A stretch of DNA of 64,000 bases from Acetobacterium sp. KB-1 (GTDB lineage Bacteria > Bacillota > Clostridia > Eubacteriales > Eubacteriaceae): contig NZ_CP030040.1 in assembly GCF_003260995.1 (NCBI RefSeq), positions 2,899,176 to 2,963,175 on the forward strand, given 5' to 3'. Positions 46,739 through 55,280 of this stretch are shown one piece after another. How positions within the stretch are numbered: the stretch's first letter is position 1; every line of letters begins with the position of its first letter. The notes beneath the pieces were generated by a model. The model had not been told where the DNA came from. It saw nothing but the letters and a program-made list of their open reading frames with translations, and made no database searches. The translations under genes and the position numbers were made by a program.

Positions 46739-47574
46739 TGATGATACGTGATATTCTAAAAAATAAGATGGCACTCAGCGGACTGCTCATTATCACGATG
46801 CTGATTCTGGTGGCGCTATTGGCACCGGTTCTGGCACCTCATGATCCCTATGAGCAATTACTGGAAAAGGCATTGATGGCGCCTTGTTGGGATTATCCCT
46901 TTGGTACCGATGAGTACGGTCGTTGTGTTTTAAGCCGGATCATCTTCGGAACCCAGACGGCCTTGTTTATCGGTTTGAGTGTGACCGTGGTCTCAGCTTT
47001 TGTTGGGGTGGGGATCGGGTTGACCGCAGGGTTTTACGGTGGTCACTTTGATGAATTTCTGATGCGCATTGTGGATGTGTTTCTGGCCTTTCCCGGGTTG
47101 ATTCTGGCGCTGGTGGTAGCGGGTTTGCTGGGGCCGGGGCTGCCAAACGTTATTTTTGCTCTGGCTTTAGTTGGCTGGATGGGTTATGCCCGGGTCGTCA
47201 GAGGGGCGGTTCTGGCCGAAAAAGAGAAAGAGTTCGTCGAAACCGCGCGCTCCCTTGGTGCCAGTGATGGTTACATCATCTTTTTGCATCTGCTGCCCAA
47301 TATTATTTCGCCGGTGATTGTGATGGCCAGTATTGGCATCGGTCAGGCCATTCTGGGAGCGGCGGCTCTGAGTTTTCTCGGAATCGGGGTACAGCCACCG
47401 ACAGCGATGTGGGGTTCGATGCTGAGTTACGGCAAAGACTATCTCCAGTCAGCCCCTTATTTAACGATTTTTCCGGGCGTGATTATTATGGTGACGGTAC
47501 TGGCTTTTAACTTTCTGGGGGATGGGTTAAGAGATGTCTGTGACCCCCGGTATGGAAAAGTGATCGAAGAATAG
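46738..47574 (+). CDS. Nickel/oligopeptide-type ABC importer permease (NikC/DppC-like), system 1
   Basis: 278 residues; ATG 46738 or ATG 46741 may be used (AGAAGGA at 46728). One N-terminal helix, the family segment HPYGTDEYGRCVLSRI-like (FGTDEYGRCVLSRI), then five more helices. The EAA loop is EFVETARSLGASDGYIIFLHLLPN. Partner of the preceding NikB-like permease. It is followed by the first ATPase gene with a short overlap-like junction. Confidence 0.9.
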   Translation: MMIRDILKNKMALSGLLIITMLILVALLAPVLAPHDPYEQLLEKALMAPCWDYPFGTDEYGRCVLSRIIFGTQTALFIGLSVTVVSAFVGVGIGLTAGFYGGHFDEFLMRIVDVFLAFPGLILALVVAGLLGPGLPNVIFALALVGWMGYARVVRGAVLAEKEKEFVETARSLGASDGYIIFLHLLPNIISPVIVMASIGIGQAILGAAALSFLGIGVQPPTAMWGSMLSYGKDYLQSAPYLTIFPGVIIMVTVLAFNFLGDGLRDVCDPRYGKVIEE

Positions 47575-47579
47575 GGGTG

Positions 47580-48524
47580 ATGGAGTTGACATTACTGAGC
47601 ATAAAAAATCTGAATACCGCATTTAAAACGCGAAATGGGGAAGTGCAGGCCTGTAAAAATATCGATCTGGACATTGAAGTGGGTCAAACCGTGGGAATTA
47701 TAGGCGAAACCGGCTGTGGAAAATCGGTGCTGGGGATGTCGATCTTAAAGTTGTTGCCCTATAATGCCAGGGTCACCGGCGAAATCCGGTATCTGGAACA
47801 GAACTTGCTAACCTTATCGGATCAGGCGATGCGGGAAATTCGCGGCGGCGGCATTGGTCTTTTGCCCCAGAGTCCGTCAACTTCTCTGAATCCGGCGATG
47901 AAAATCGGCACACAGATCGAGGAAGGACTGGTTCTTCACCGAAAAATGGGTAAGCCGGCCGCCAAACAGAAAGCGGTGGACATGCTTACTTTTCTGGGGA
48001 TTAAAAAAGCAAAAAAAGTCAGCGAACAATTTCCCCACCAGTTAAGTGGCGGAATGAAACAGCGGGCGTTGGCAGCCATCAGCATTACCGGAGAACCCCG
48101 GCTTCTGATTGCCGATGAGCCCACCAAAGGGTTGGATGCCATTGTCAAAACTCAGGTGGTTGAGCTGCTAAAGCAATTGAAAGCGGAAACAGGCGCCGCC
48201 TTACTTTTAATCACTCATGATCTGAAAGTGGCTGAATGTCTTTGTGATAAAATCGTGGTAATGTATTCGGGGGAAATCATTGAAATGGCAGCGACCCAAA
48301 AAATTCTTAAAAAGCCCGCACATCCGTATACCAAGGGGCTGTTACAGTCTTTGCCGGAGGCTGGAATGACGCCAATCCCCGGACAAAGCCCGAGTTTGAG
48401 TCAGGTGATTTCAGGTTGCCGCTTTTATGACCGCTGTGAAATCAGACAGGCAGCCTGCCAGCATCAAAGGGTACCCTTGAGCGTGGTAAACGGTTCTCAG
48501 GTAAGGTGTTTATATGCTGATTAG
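47580..48524 (+). CDS. ABC importer ATPase (NikD/DppD-like), system 1
   Basis: 314 residues from ATG 47580 (GTG 47577 also in frame). Walker A GETGCGKS, Q-loop LLPQSPSTSLNP, signature LSGGMKQR, Walker B LLIADEPTKGLD and switch His ITHDLK are all intact. The C-terminus has the oligopeptide/HPY extension with Cys residues CRFYDRCEIRQAAC...RCLY, which in this family can hold an iron-sulfur cluster. The 3' end overlaps the next ATPase gene by 11 bases. Powers uptake together with the second ATPase. Confidence 0.91.
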   Translation: MELTLLSIKNLNTAFKTRNGEVQACKNIDLDIEVGQTVGIIGETGCGKSVLGMSILKLLPYNARVTGEIRYLEQNLLTLSDQAMREIRGGGIGLLPQSPSTSLNPAMKIGTQIEEGLVLHRKMGKPAAKQKAVDMLTFLGIKKAKKVSEQFPHQLSGGMKQRALAAISITGEPRLLIADEPTKGLDAIVKTQVVELLKQLKAETGAALLLITHDLKVAECLCDKIVVMYSGEIIEMAATQKILKKPAHPYTKGLLQSLPEAGMTPIPGQSPSLSQVISGCRFYDRCEIRQAACQHQRVPLSVVNGSQVRCLYAD

Positions 48525-49449
48525 AGTAGAAAACCTATGCAAACATTACAAAACTGGAAACATGCATGCAAAACAGCAGTCGGTGCTTGAACAGCTGAAC
48601 TTCTCGATTGCCCAGGGCCAAACCCTGGGGTTGATTGGTGAAAGTGGCTGTGGCAAGTCCACGCTGGCGAGAACCATGCTGGGACTGACACCGCCCTCCG
48701 GAGGAAAGATATTTTTAAATGAACAAGAAGTTTTAACCCAACGGGGAAGCTTGAAAAAAGAGTTTTGTGGGAAAATGCAGATTATTTTCCAACATCCGGA
48801 AAGCGCACTAAACCCGCGGATGAAGATTGCGCAGAGTCTGGCTGAGCCCCGGCGGATTCAGCAGCGGTACGCAAAAAACTTGGCTGCACAGGAGGACATG
48901 GACAGTCTTTTGAAACAGGTGGGTTTGAGTGAAGAGCATCTAAGCCGCTATCCCCATGAACTCAGTGGCGGACAAATTCAGCGGGTGGTGCTGGCGCGGA
49001 TTCTATCACTCAATCCAGAATTTCTGGTGGCGGATGAACCCACCTCGATGCTGGATGTCTCGGTACAGGCCCAGGTGCTTCACATTTTAAAAGAAAATCA
49101 GAAAAAACATGGAATTGGGTTATTGTTTATCTCTCATGATCTGGAAGTCGTCCGATGGATGAGCGATCAGATTGCGGTGATGTACAAAGGCCAGATTGTA
49201 GAAATGGCCCCAGCCGCAGACTTGTATAACCATCCCCGACATCCCTACAGCCAGTTGCTGGTAGAATCATCACTAGCCCATCAGCCGGTTTGGGAGACAA
49301 AAAACACAGAACCACTGCGGCCGGAGGGGGGCAATGGCTGTCAGTTTTTTCAGCATTGTTGCCAATCTGAAGAAGCCTGCAAAAACAAACCGGCACTGCA
49401 CGAAAAAGCACCTGGTCATACAGTAGCCTGCTGGAAAGCGTCGTTATAA
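48514..49449 (+). CDS. ABC importer ATPase (NikE/DppF-like), system 1
   Basis: 311 residues. Walker A GESGCGKST, Q-loop IIFQHPESALNPRM, signature LSGGQIQR, Walker B FLVADEPTSMLD, switch His ISHDLE. A C-terminal Cys-containing extension (CQFFQHCCQSEEAC...ACWK) repeats the cluster-like pattern of its partner. Translationally coupled to the preceding gene by overlap. Complete and expected to be active. Confidence 0.91.
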   Translation: MLIRVENLCKHYKTGNMHAKQQSVLEQLNFSIAQGQTLGLIGESGCGKSTLARTMLGLTPPSGGKIFLNEQEVLTQRGSLKKEFCGKMQIIFQHPESALNPRMKIAQSLAEPRRIQQRYAKNLAAQEDMDSLLKQVGLSEEHLSRYPHELSGGQIQRVVLARILSLNPEFLVADEPTSMLDVSVQAQVLHILKENQKKHGIGLLFISHDLEVVRWMSDQIAVMYKGQIVEMAPAADLYNHPRHPYSQLLVESSLAHQPVWETKNTEPLRPEGGNGCQFFQHCCQSEEACKNKPALHEKAPGHTVACWKASL

Positions 49450-49560
49450 ACTGATGACAATGGTTAACGATTATCGTTGCCCGGAAGAAATGATAAAAAA
49501 GCAATCTTTTTCCGGCATAGAAAAATTAATAGATCGATCTAAAACCTGAGGAGGAGAAAA

Positions 49561-51099
49561 GTGAAAAGTAAAAAATTATATCTAGTAGCCATTATTTTGA
49601 TGGGCATGTTCCTGGTTGGTGGATGCAGTGTGAATGGATCCACTGCCAGTAAAGATCAGATATTGGATGTGGCGATCGGAACGGATATTAATACTTGGGA
49701 TATTACCAAATTCCCGGAAGGTGACGCCCGTTTTGTATGGTCCCAGATTTATGAAACCCTGGTACGATTGGATGCCGACTTGAATATGGTTCCCGGTTTG
49801 GCGGAATCTTGGGAATCCCAGGAGAATGGAAAAGTCTGGATCTTTAAATTACGGCAGGATGTCAAATTTCATGACGGTACCCCTTTGACTGCTGAAGCGG
49901 TGAAATATTCCTATGGGGATCGGGCCTATGTGACAATGGCTAAAACCCTGCAATTTGAAAACATCGAAGTAATCGATGATTATACCGTAAAGTTTACCTG
50001 TCCCAAACCCATGCCGTTGCCCACTTATATGACCCATATTGCCTGGCCGGTCGTCAGCCCTACCAGTGTCAGTGCAACGGGTGAGTTTATTAAACCCATT
50101 GGAACCGGACCCTTTAAGTATAATTCCTATACCAAGGGACAGGAAGTGGTTCTTGATAAGAATGAAGAGTACTGGGGAGATGAAGTAAAGCTCAGCCAGG
50201 TTATCTTTAAAATTATTCCGGATTCATCAACCCGGATTATGGCGCTGACCTCTGGCGATGTCGATATGAGCCTTAAAATTTCCGAAAGTGATGTTGCCCA
50301 GCTGGAAGCGGATAAGGATATCACCGTCAACCGCAAACTCAGTACCTTTACCGACTTTCTTCAGTTTAACACGGCCAAAGCACCGTTTGATGATGTCAGT
50401 GTTCGAAAAGCTGTCGCCAATGCCATCGATACCGAGGGAATCATTAAGAATGCGTTAAATGATGTGGGGGTGGCAGCTCAGGGAAGAGCCTATTCACCCG
50501 TTATGATGTTTTCGGCTAAAGATCTGCCGCTTTACAGCCAGAATCAGGCAACCGCCAAATCGTTATTGGCAGCCGCTGGCTGGAAAGACAACAATGGTGA
50601 TAAAATTCTGGAAAAAGACGGACAGCCCTTAAAGGTTGTGCTGCTGGTTGGTCAGTCCTGGAGTCCGAGAGAGCTAAAAATTTCAGAAATTTGTCAGGCT
50701 CAGTTGAAAGAAATTGGTTTTGATGTGGAGGTGCAGCAGGTGGAAGCGGCGGCTTTTAGTGAAATTGAAAAAGCCGGGAATTTTGATATGCTGATGCGAA
50801 CCGGTTATTATGTTTGGGGCCCTTATCCTCACCACGTTAAGGTCCATTTCTCAAAAAATTACGCCAGTCACTACAACAATCCAGCTTATGATCAACTGGT
50901 ACAAGAAGGTGAAAGTACAACAGATGAAGCTAAAAAAGCCGAGATATACGGTAACTTGCAGAAAATGATATTGGAAGAGGTTCCTGCTTTTTACCTGCTG
51001 CATGAAGAAAAAATTGTGGCAACAAGAAATAACGTTCAGGGTTACGAGATCTCAGCGGAAGACCCCTGGCTTGAATTAAGAGGCGTTTACCTGAAGTAA
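49561..51099 (+). CDS. Extracellular solute-binding lipoprotein (NikA/DppA-like), system 1
   Basis: 512 residues with a GTG start behind GAGGAG. A lipoprotein signal peptide ends MFLVGGCSV (lipobox, Cys about 22), so it is anchored outside the membrane. The body is SBP_bac_5: YETLVRLDADLNMVPGLAESWE, KFHDGTPLTAEAVKYS, GTGPFKYNSYTKGQEVVLDKN. It captures the ligand and hands it to the NikB/NikC-like channel. Family members bind peptides, nickel complexes, haem or opines; there is no reliable motif for choosing. The six genes from MT2 to the flavodoxin form one operon. Confidence 0.89.
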   Translation: MKSKKLYLVAIILMGMFLVGGCSVNGSTASKDQILDVAIGTDINTWDITKFPEGDARFVWSQIYETLVRLDADLNMVPGLAESWESQENGKVWIFKLRQDVKFHDGTPLTAEAVKYSYGDRAYVTMAKTLQFENIEVIDDYTVKFTCPKPMPLPTYMTHIAWPVVSPTSVSATGEFIKPIGTGPFKYNSYTKGQEVVLDKNEEYWGDEVKLSQVIFKIIPDSSTRIMALTSGDVDMSLKISESDVAQLEADKDITVNRKLSTFTDFLQFNTAKAPFDDVSVRKAVANAIDTEGIIKNALNDVGVAAQGRAYSPVMMFSAKDLPLYSQNQATAKSLLAAAGWKDNNGDKILEKDGQPLKVVLLVGQSWSPRELKISEICQAQLKEIGFDVEVQQVEAAAFSEIEKAGNFDMLMRTGYYVWGPYPHHVKVHFSKNYASHYNNPAYDQLVQEGESTTDEAKKAEIYGNLQKMILEEVPAFYLLHEEKIVATRNNVQGYEISAEDPWLELRGVYLK

Positions 51100-51118
51100 G
51101 GAAGGATGAGGAGATCAA

Positions 51119-51622
51119 ATGAAAATTACAATTCTATATTTTAGTAAAACCGGTAATACCGAAAAGGCAGCTAGCTATATCAAAGAGGGTCTGTTGACGG
51201 CGGGAGATTTCGAGATTCGGCCGATGAATTTAAATCAGCCGGAATCCGTCGACAGTCAATTTATTAACGACAGTGAAGCCTTGATCATGGGTACCCCCAC
51301 CTATGTGGCCAATATGTGCTGGCAGTTTAAAAAATGGTTTGACGAGGATTGGTCGTGTCAGTTGGGTGGAAAACTGGGAGCGGCCTTTGCCACGGCCAAC
51401 GCCATGCATGGGGGCGGTGATATTGCTCTGCAGTCGATGATCAGCCATATGCTGGTTAGAGGGATGCTGACCTATTCATCGGGTGCCGGCTGTGGACGTC
51501 CCTATATTCATCTGGGTCCGATTGGCATTGGCGTGAATAATGGTGTGGAAGAACGGAAAGATTTTTTTGAACTGTTCGGGAAACGGGTCGGCGAACAGGC
51601 GCTGCGACTGTTTGTTAAATAG
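51119..51622 (+). CDS. Flavodoxin / NAD(P)H-quinone-type flavoprotein
   Basis: 167 residues. The FMN phosphate loop is FSKTGNTEKAA (about 8-18), and the second and third flavin contacts are MGTPTYVANMCWQFK and TANAMHGGGDIA. The general look is WrbA or NAD(P)H-dependent FMN reductase-like. It sits 19 bases after the system 1 binding protein and before that of system 2. A cytoplasmic reducing step on the imported compound, such as release of metal by reduction, is a plausible but unproven role. GAGGAG site present. Confidence 0.83.
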   Translation: MKITILYFSKTGNTEKAASYIKEGLLTAGDFEIRPMNLNQPESVDSQFINDSEALIMGTPTYVANMCWQFKKWFDEDWSCQLGGKLGAAFATANAMHGGGDIALQSMISHMLVRGMLTYSSGAGCGRPYIHLGPIGIGVNNGVEERKDFFELFGKRVGEQALRLFVK

Positions 51623-51698
51623 CCAATCGTAAAAAGCTTATTGAGTAGGGCATGATTTGAGGGAATGCTTTACTTGAAATAAAAAAGAGGAGAGCGTT

Positions 51699-53306
51699 AT
51701 GGTAAAAAATGGTTTAAAAAAAGGGTTGGCAGTGTTGCTGGCCGTGGTGATGTTGTCAATCTTGCCGGGCTGCAGCAGCAGTACGGCAAAGTCGGACAGT
51801 GAGGAAAAAAACAGTCTGGCTAATCAGAAACAGGTTGAAGTGATAAAGCTGTCCGGTGGGGATTGGGGTTATCCCACCCCTTACGGGATCTACCCCCGGG
51901 GACCGGGTTCCCGAAAGATGGCATTGATCTTTGATACCCTGTTGGCTACCGATGTCGATGGTAATCCGGGGGCCAAGCTGGCCACAGAATGGGAAAAAAG
52001 CGAGGATGGACTAACCTATACCTTTAAAATTCGTCCCGAAGTAAAATGGAACGACAGCCAAGCACTGACCGCTGAGGATGTGGCGTTTACGTATAATTAT
52101 TTTAAAACCATTCCCCCGGTGAATACTCCAGATTTTTCAAAGGTTGCCAACATGGAAGCCGTGGATGTTCAGACGGTCAAGGTGACCTTAACGGAAGCCG
52201 ATCCAAAGTTTTTAGCAAATATGACCAGCTTTTATATCATTCCCAAACATGTCTGGGAATCGGTAGCCGATCCGGTCAATTATCTGGATTCCAAGGCAGT
52301 GGTGGGAACTGGCCCATATAAATTGACGGAGTATAGTAAGGAGCATGGCACTTATCGGTATGTCATCAATGAAGCGTATTGGGGCAGCGAACCCAAGGCC
52401 AAAGAACTGCAGTTTATTCCGATCAGTGAAGAAATTCTCGCCTTTGAACAGGGAGATATTGACCGCATCAGTATTACCCCGGATGTAATGGAACGGTTCG
52501 AAAGCGATGATGAATATGAAATTATGCAATATGTCACTTCTTGGGCATATCGGTTGTATTACAATATGAATACTCAGCCGGAATTTGCCAATGTCACCTT
52601 CCGTCAGGCGGTGGCCAACGCGATTAATCGTGATCAGTTGGTTGAAAAAATCGAACGAGGTTCAGCAGTAGCCGGGAATCCCGGGGTTCTCCATCCAACG
52701 AGTAATAAACTTTATAACAGCGCGGTTGAACAATATGCCAACGATCCTAAAAAAGCTGAAGAGCTGCTGGACAGCATCGGCTTTAAAGATACGGATGGTG
52801 ACAAGATCCGGGAAAATGCCAGTGGCGAAAAACTGAGTTTTACCCTGCTGGCCGATGAAGGCAGTACCCGAATTGCTGAATTGATTAAACAGGATTTGTC
52901 GTTGGTCGGCATTGACATTACCGTACAGACTACGGATTCTAAAACCCGCGATTCCCGTTTTGCAGCGGGAGATTTTGAGATGGTCATCAACGGCAGTGGC
53001 GGTGGAGAAGACTTGGGCGAAGTGACGAATGTTAAAAAATCAGCCAAGGCCACCTCGACCACGGCTGCAGTAGTTGGTTATCATAATCCCCAGGTGGATC
53101 AATTGTACACTGACCTTCAAAAAACAACGGATCCGGCTGAACAGCTTAAAATCAGTGGTGAACTTCAGGTACTGTTAGCCCAGGAACTACCAAAGCTGAC
53201 CCTGTACTATAAGAACACCATCATGGTCCATCGTCCAGCGGTTTATGACGGCTGGAGTCCGGATACCTATCATAACGATTCTCGGACAAATTTTGTAGTA
53301 GAGTAG
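51699..53306 (+). CDS. Extracellular solute-binding lipoprotein (SBP_bac_5), system 2
   Basis: 535 residues. Lipoprotein signal with lipobox LPGC (Cys about 26), then a Ser-rich linker. The body opens with GGDWGYPTPYGIYPRGPGSR and continues LIFDTLLATDVDGNPGAKLATEWEKS, WNDSQALTAEDVAFTYNYF and VVGTGPYKLTEY. It is clearly different from the system 1 protein, so a second ligand or a ligand variant is expected. First gene of the second importer; the gap to its permease has only a weak hairpin. Confidence 0.88.
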   Translation: MVKNGLKKGLAVLLAVVMLSILPGCSSSTAKSDSEEKNSLANQKQVEVIKLSGGDWGYPTPYGIYPRGPGSRKMALIFDTLLATDVDGNPGAKLATEWEKSEDGLTYTFKIRPEVKWNDSQALTAEDVAFTYNYFKTIPPVNTPDFSKVANMEAVDVQTVKVTLTEADPKFLANMTSFYIIPKHVWESVADPVNYLDSKAVVGTGPYKLTEYSKEHGTYRYVINEAYWGSEPKAKELQFIPISEEILAFEQGDIDRISITPDVMERFESDDEYEIMQYVTSWAYRLYYNMNTQPEFANVTFRQAVANAINRDQLVEKIERGSAVAGNPGVLHPTSNKLYNSAVEQYANDPKKAEELLDSIGFKDTDGDKIRENASGEKLSFTLLADEGSTRIAELIKQDLSLVGIDITVQTTDSKTRDSRFAAGDFEMVINGSGGGEDLGEVTNVKKSAKATSTTAAVVGYHNPQVDQLYTDLQKTTDPAEQLKISGELQVLLAQELPKLTLYYKNTIMVHRPAVYDGWSPDTYHNDSRTNFVVE

Positions 53307-53324
53307 CAGGACAATAAATAATTG

Positions 53325-53362
53325 AAATGGCGGCAGATCGGAATGCTGTCTGTCATTTCTTT
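53325..53362 (+). other. Weak hairpin between binding protein and permease genes of system 2
   Basis: AAATGGCGG pairs with CTGTCATTT (two GU pairs) across a loop containing GATCGGAATG, followed by TCTTT. It may be a processing or partial termination signal that lets the binding protein be made in excess over the channel. Confidence 0.4.
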
Positions 53363-53382
53363 AAAAAAAAGGAGGCAGTAGA

Positions 53383-54387
53383 ATGGGTCGAAACAAAGGA
53401 CTGAAACTCCTTGAATATGCTTTGACAATCTGGATTATTATCACCCTTAATTTTCTTTTACCCCGGTTTCTTCCAGGCGATCCATTTCTGTTGCTCTCAT
53501 CAGATAGCCCGGATAATGAGGAAATCATCATGACTCAGGAGCAGCAGGATTATTATAAGAGCTATTATGGACTGGACAAGAGCCTGGGTGAGCAATACGT
53601 TACTTATCTCGGACAATTGCTTCACGGTGATCTGGGATTTAGTATCTATTACAAGGTGCCAGTCAGTGAGCTGATTACGGGAAGATTGGGATGGACCATT
53701 TTTATCGTTATTTCGGCAATGGTGATCAGCACAGCAATCGGGGTGTTACTGGGGAGTATTTCAGCCTGGTATCGTGATCATTGGCTGGATAAAGCGCTTT
53801 ATTTTCAGTTGATTCTGATTTCGGAGATTCCCGTTTTTCTGATTGGGCTGATGATACTAATTGTGTTTTCAGCCTGGCTGCGGCTGTTCCCTTTGTCTGG
53901 TGCGATGAGCCATTTTAAAGAATACAGCAGCTGGTGGGAACAGCTGGCAGATATTCTTAGCCACGCGTTCCTGCCAATACTGGTATTAGCAATTTCACAG
54001 TTGGGTGGGATGTATCTGCTTGTCAGAAACAGTATGACTACGGTTTTATCAAAAGATTATCTGATAACAGCCCGGGCAAAGGGGCTAACCGAGAAACGAG
54101 TTCTATTTCATCATGCCCTCAGAAATGCGTTACTACCAGTGATTACCCGAATATTTTTAAGTTTAGGTGGTTTGGTTGGTGGCGCCATTCTGGTAGAAAA
54201 CGTCTTTGCCTATCCGGGTTTGGGACGGTTAATGCGAGAATGCATCCGGGTTCAGGATTACCAGGTAGTACAGGGGATTTTTCTGGTCGTAACCCTGCTG
54301 GTTTTATTGGCGAATTTTATCGCCGATCAGGTCTATAAACAGTTAGATCCCCGGGTTAAGGATGCCGGAAAGCTGCGGGAGGGGTGA
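53383..54387 (+). CDS. Nickel/oligopeptide-type ABC importer permease (NikB/DppB-like), system 2
   Basis: 334 residues, six helices. PRFLPGDPFLLL near the start replaces the usual loop, followed by GDLGFSIYYKVPV. The EAA loop is DYLITARAKGLTEKRVLFHHALRN, and VENVFAYPGLGRLM is the standard C-terminal segment. Excellent AAAGGAGG site. The stop overlaps the next gene's start region. Confidence 0.9.
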   Translation: MGRNKGLKLLEYALTIWIIITLNFLLPRFLPGDPFLLLSSDSPDNEEIIMTQEQQDYYKSYYGLDKSLGEQYVTYLGQLLHGDLGFSIYYKVPVSELITGRLGWTIFIVISAMVISTAIGVLLGSISAWYRDHWLDKALYFQLILISEIPVFLIGLMILIVFSAWLRLFPLSGAMSHFKEYSSWWEQLADILSHAFLPILVLAISQLGGMYLLVRNSMTTVLSKDYLITARAKGLTEKRVLFHHALRNALLPVITRIFLSLGGLVGGAILVENVFAYPGLGRLMRECIRVQDYQVVQGIFLVVTLLVLLANFIADQVYKQLDPRVKDAGKLREG

Positions 54388-54389
54388 TG

Positions 54390-55259
54390 ATGCCAAAAAT
54401 ATTAGAAACGTTTAACAAAGGCTGGAAAGTCATTAAAGATTTTTCCATTCAGGGGAAAATTAGTTTGTTCATTCTGATTCTCGTGATTTTTATGGCGGTG
54501 TTTGCCACTTGTTTGTCGCCCTATCCCTATAATTTCACCTCGGGAGATGCATTGATGCCACCCAGGAATGGACATATCATGGGAACCGATGATCTGGGCA
54601 TTGATCTTTGGGCACAAATTTGTTATGGTGCCCGGGTAAGTCTGATTGTCGGCTTCGGGACAGCTTTGCTGGCGGCTATCGGGGGCGGCTTGATCGGGAT
54701 TTTTTCAGGTTATGTGGGCGGTGTGCCGGACAAGATCATCATGCGGATGATTGATATTCTGATTGTAATTCCGGATTTCCCGTTAATGGTTTTATTGGCG
54801 GCGCTGCTGGGGCCGAGCCTTTTCAATGTGGTGATTGTATTGGCCTTGTTTGCCTGGGTAACGCCAGCCAGAATTGTGCGATCCCAGGTGCTGATGTTAA
54901 AAGAACAGACCTATATCAAAGCCGCTGAAACCTATGGGGCAGGAACCTGGTATCTGATTCAACGCCACTTTCTGCCAGCAGTTTTCCCGATTCTGACAGT
55001 CAACATTATCCGGCTGACCGGAAGAGCGATTATCTCAGAAGCTGGTTTGTCTTTTTTGGGGTTGGGAGATCCCACTTCAAAAAGCTGGGGACTGATCATT
55101 CACTATGCCACCAGCTTTAAGGGGATTTATTATACCAATTTCTGGAAATGGTGGCTGGTGTATCCCTGGCTGATTCTGACCATGGTGGTTATGTCTCTGG
55201 CTTTTTTAAGCCGGGAAATGGAAAATCTTCTGGATCCGCGGATTAAAATAAAGGTGTAA
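54390..55259 (+). CDS. Nickel/oligopeptide-type ABC importer permease (NikC/DppC-like), system 2
   Basis: 289 residues from ATG 54390 (ATG 54387 and GTG 54384 are in frame; GGGAGGGG at 54377). Landmarks are IMGTDDLGIDLWAQICYG and the EAA loop TYIKAAETYGAGTWYLIQRHFLP. The stretch KSWGLIIHYATSFKGIYYTNFWKWWL before the last helix matches the permease C-terminus. Pairs with the preceding permease; the fused ATPase gene follows after 21 bases. Confidence 0.9.
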   Translation: MPKILETFNKGWKVIKDFSIQGKISLFILILVIFMAVFATCLSPYPYNFTSGDALMPPRNGHIMGTDDLGIDLWAQICYGARVSLIVGFGTALLAAIGGGLIGIFSGYVGGVPDKIIMRMIDILIVIPDFPLMVLLAALLGPSLFNVVIVLALFAWVTPARIVRSQVLMLKEQTYIKAAETYGAGTWYLIQRHFLPAVFPILTVNIIRLTGRAIISEAGLSFLGLGDPTSKSWGLIIHYATSFKGIYYTNFWKWWLVYPWLILTMVVMSLAFLSREMENLLDPRIKIKV

Positions 55260-55280
55260 ATCGAGTAAGGAGGAATTCTT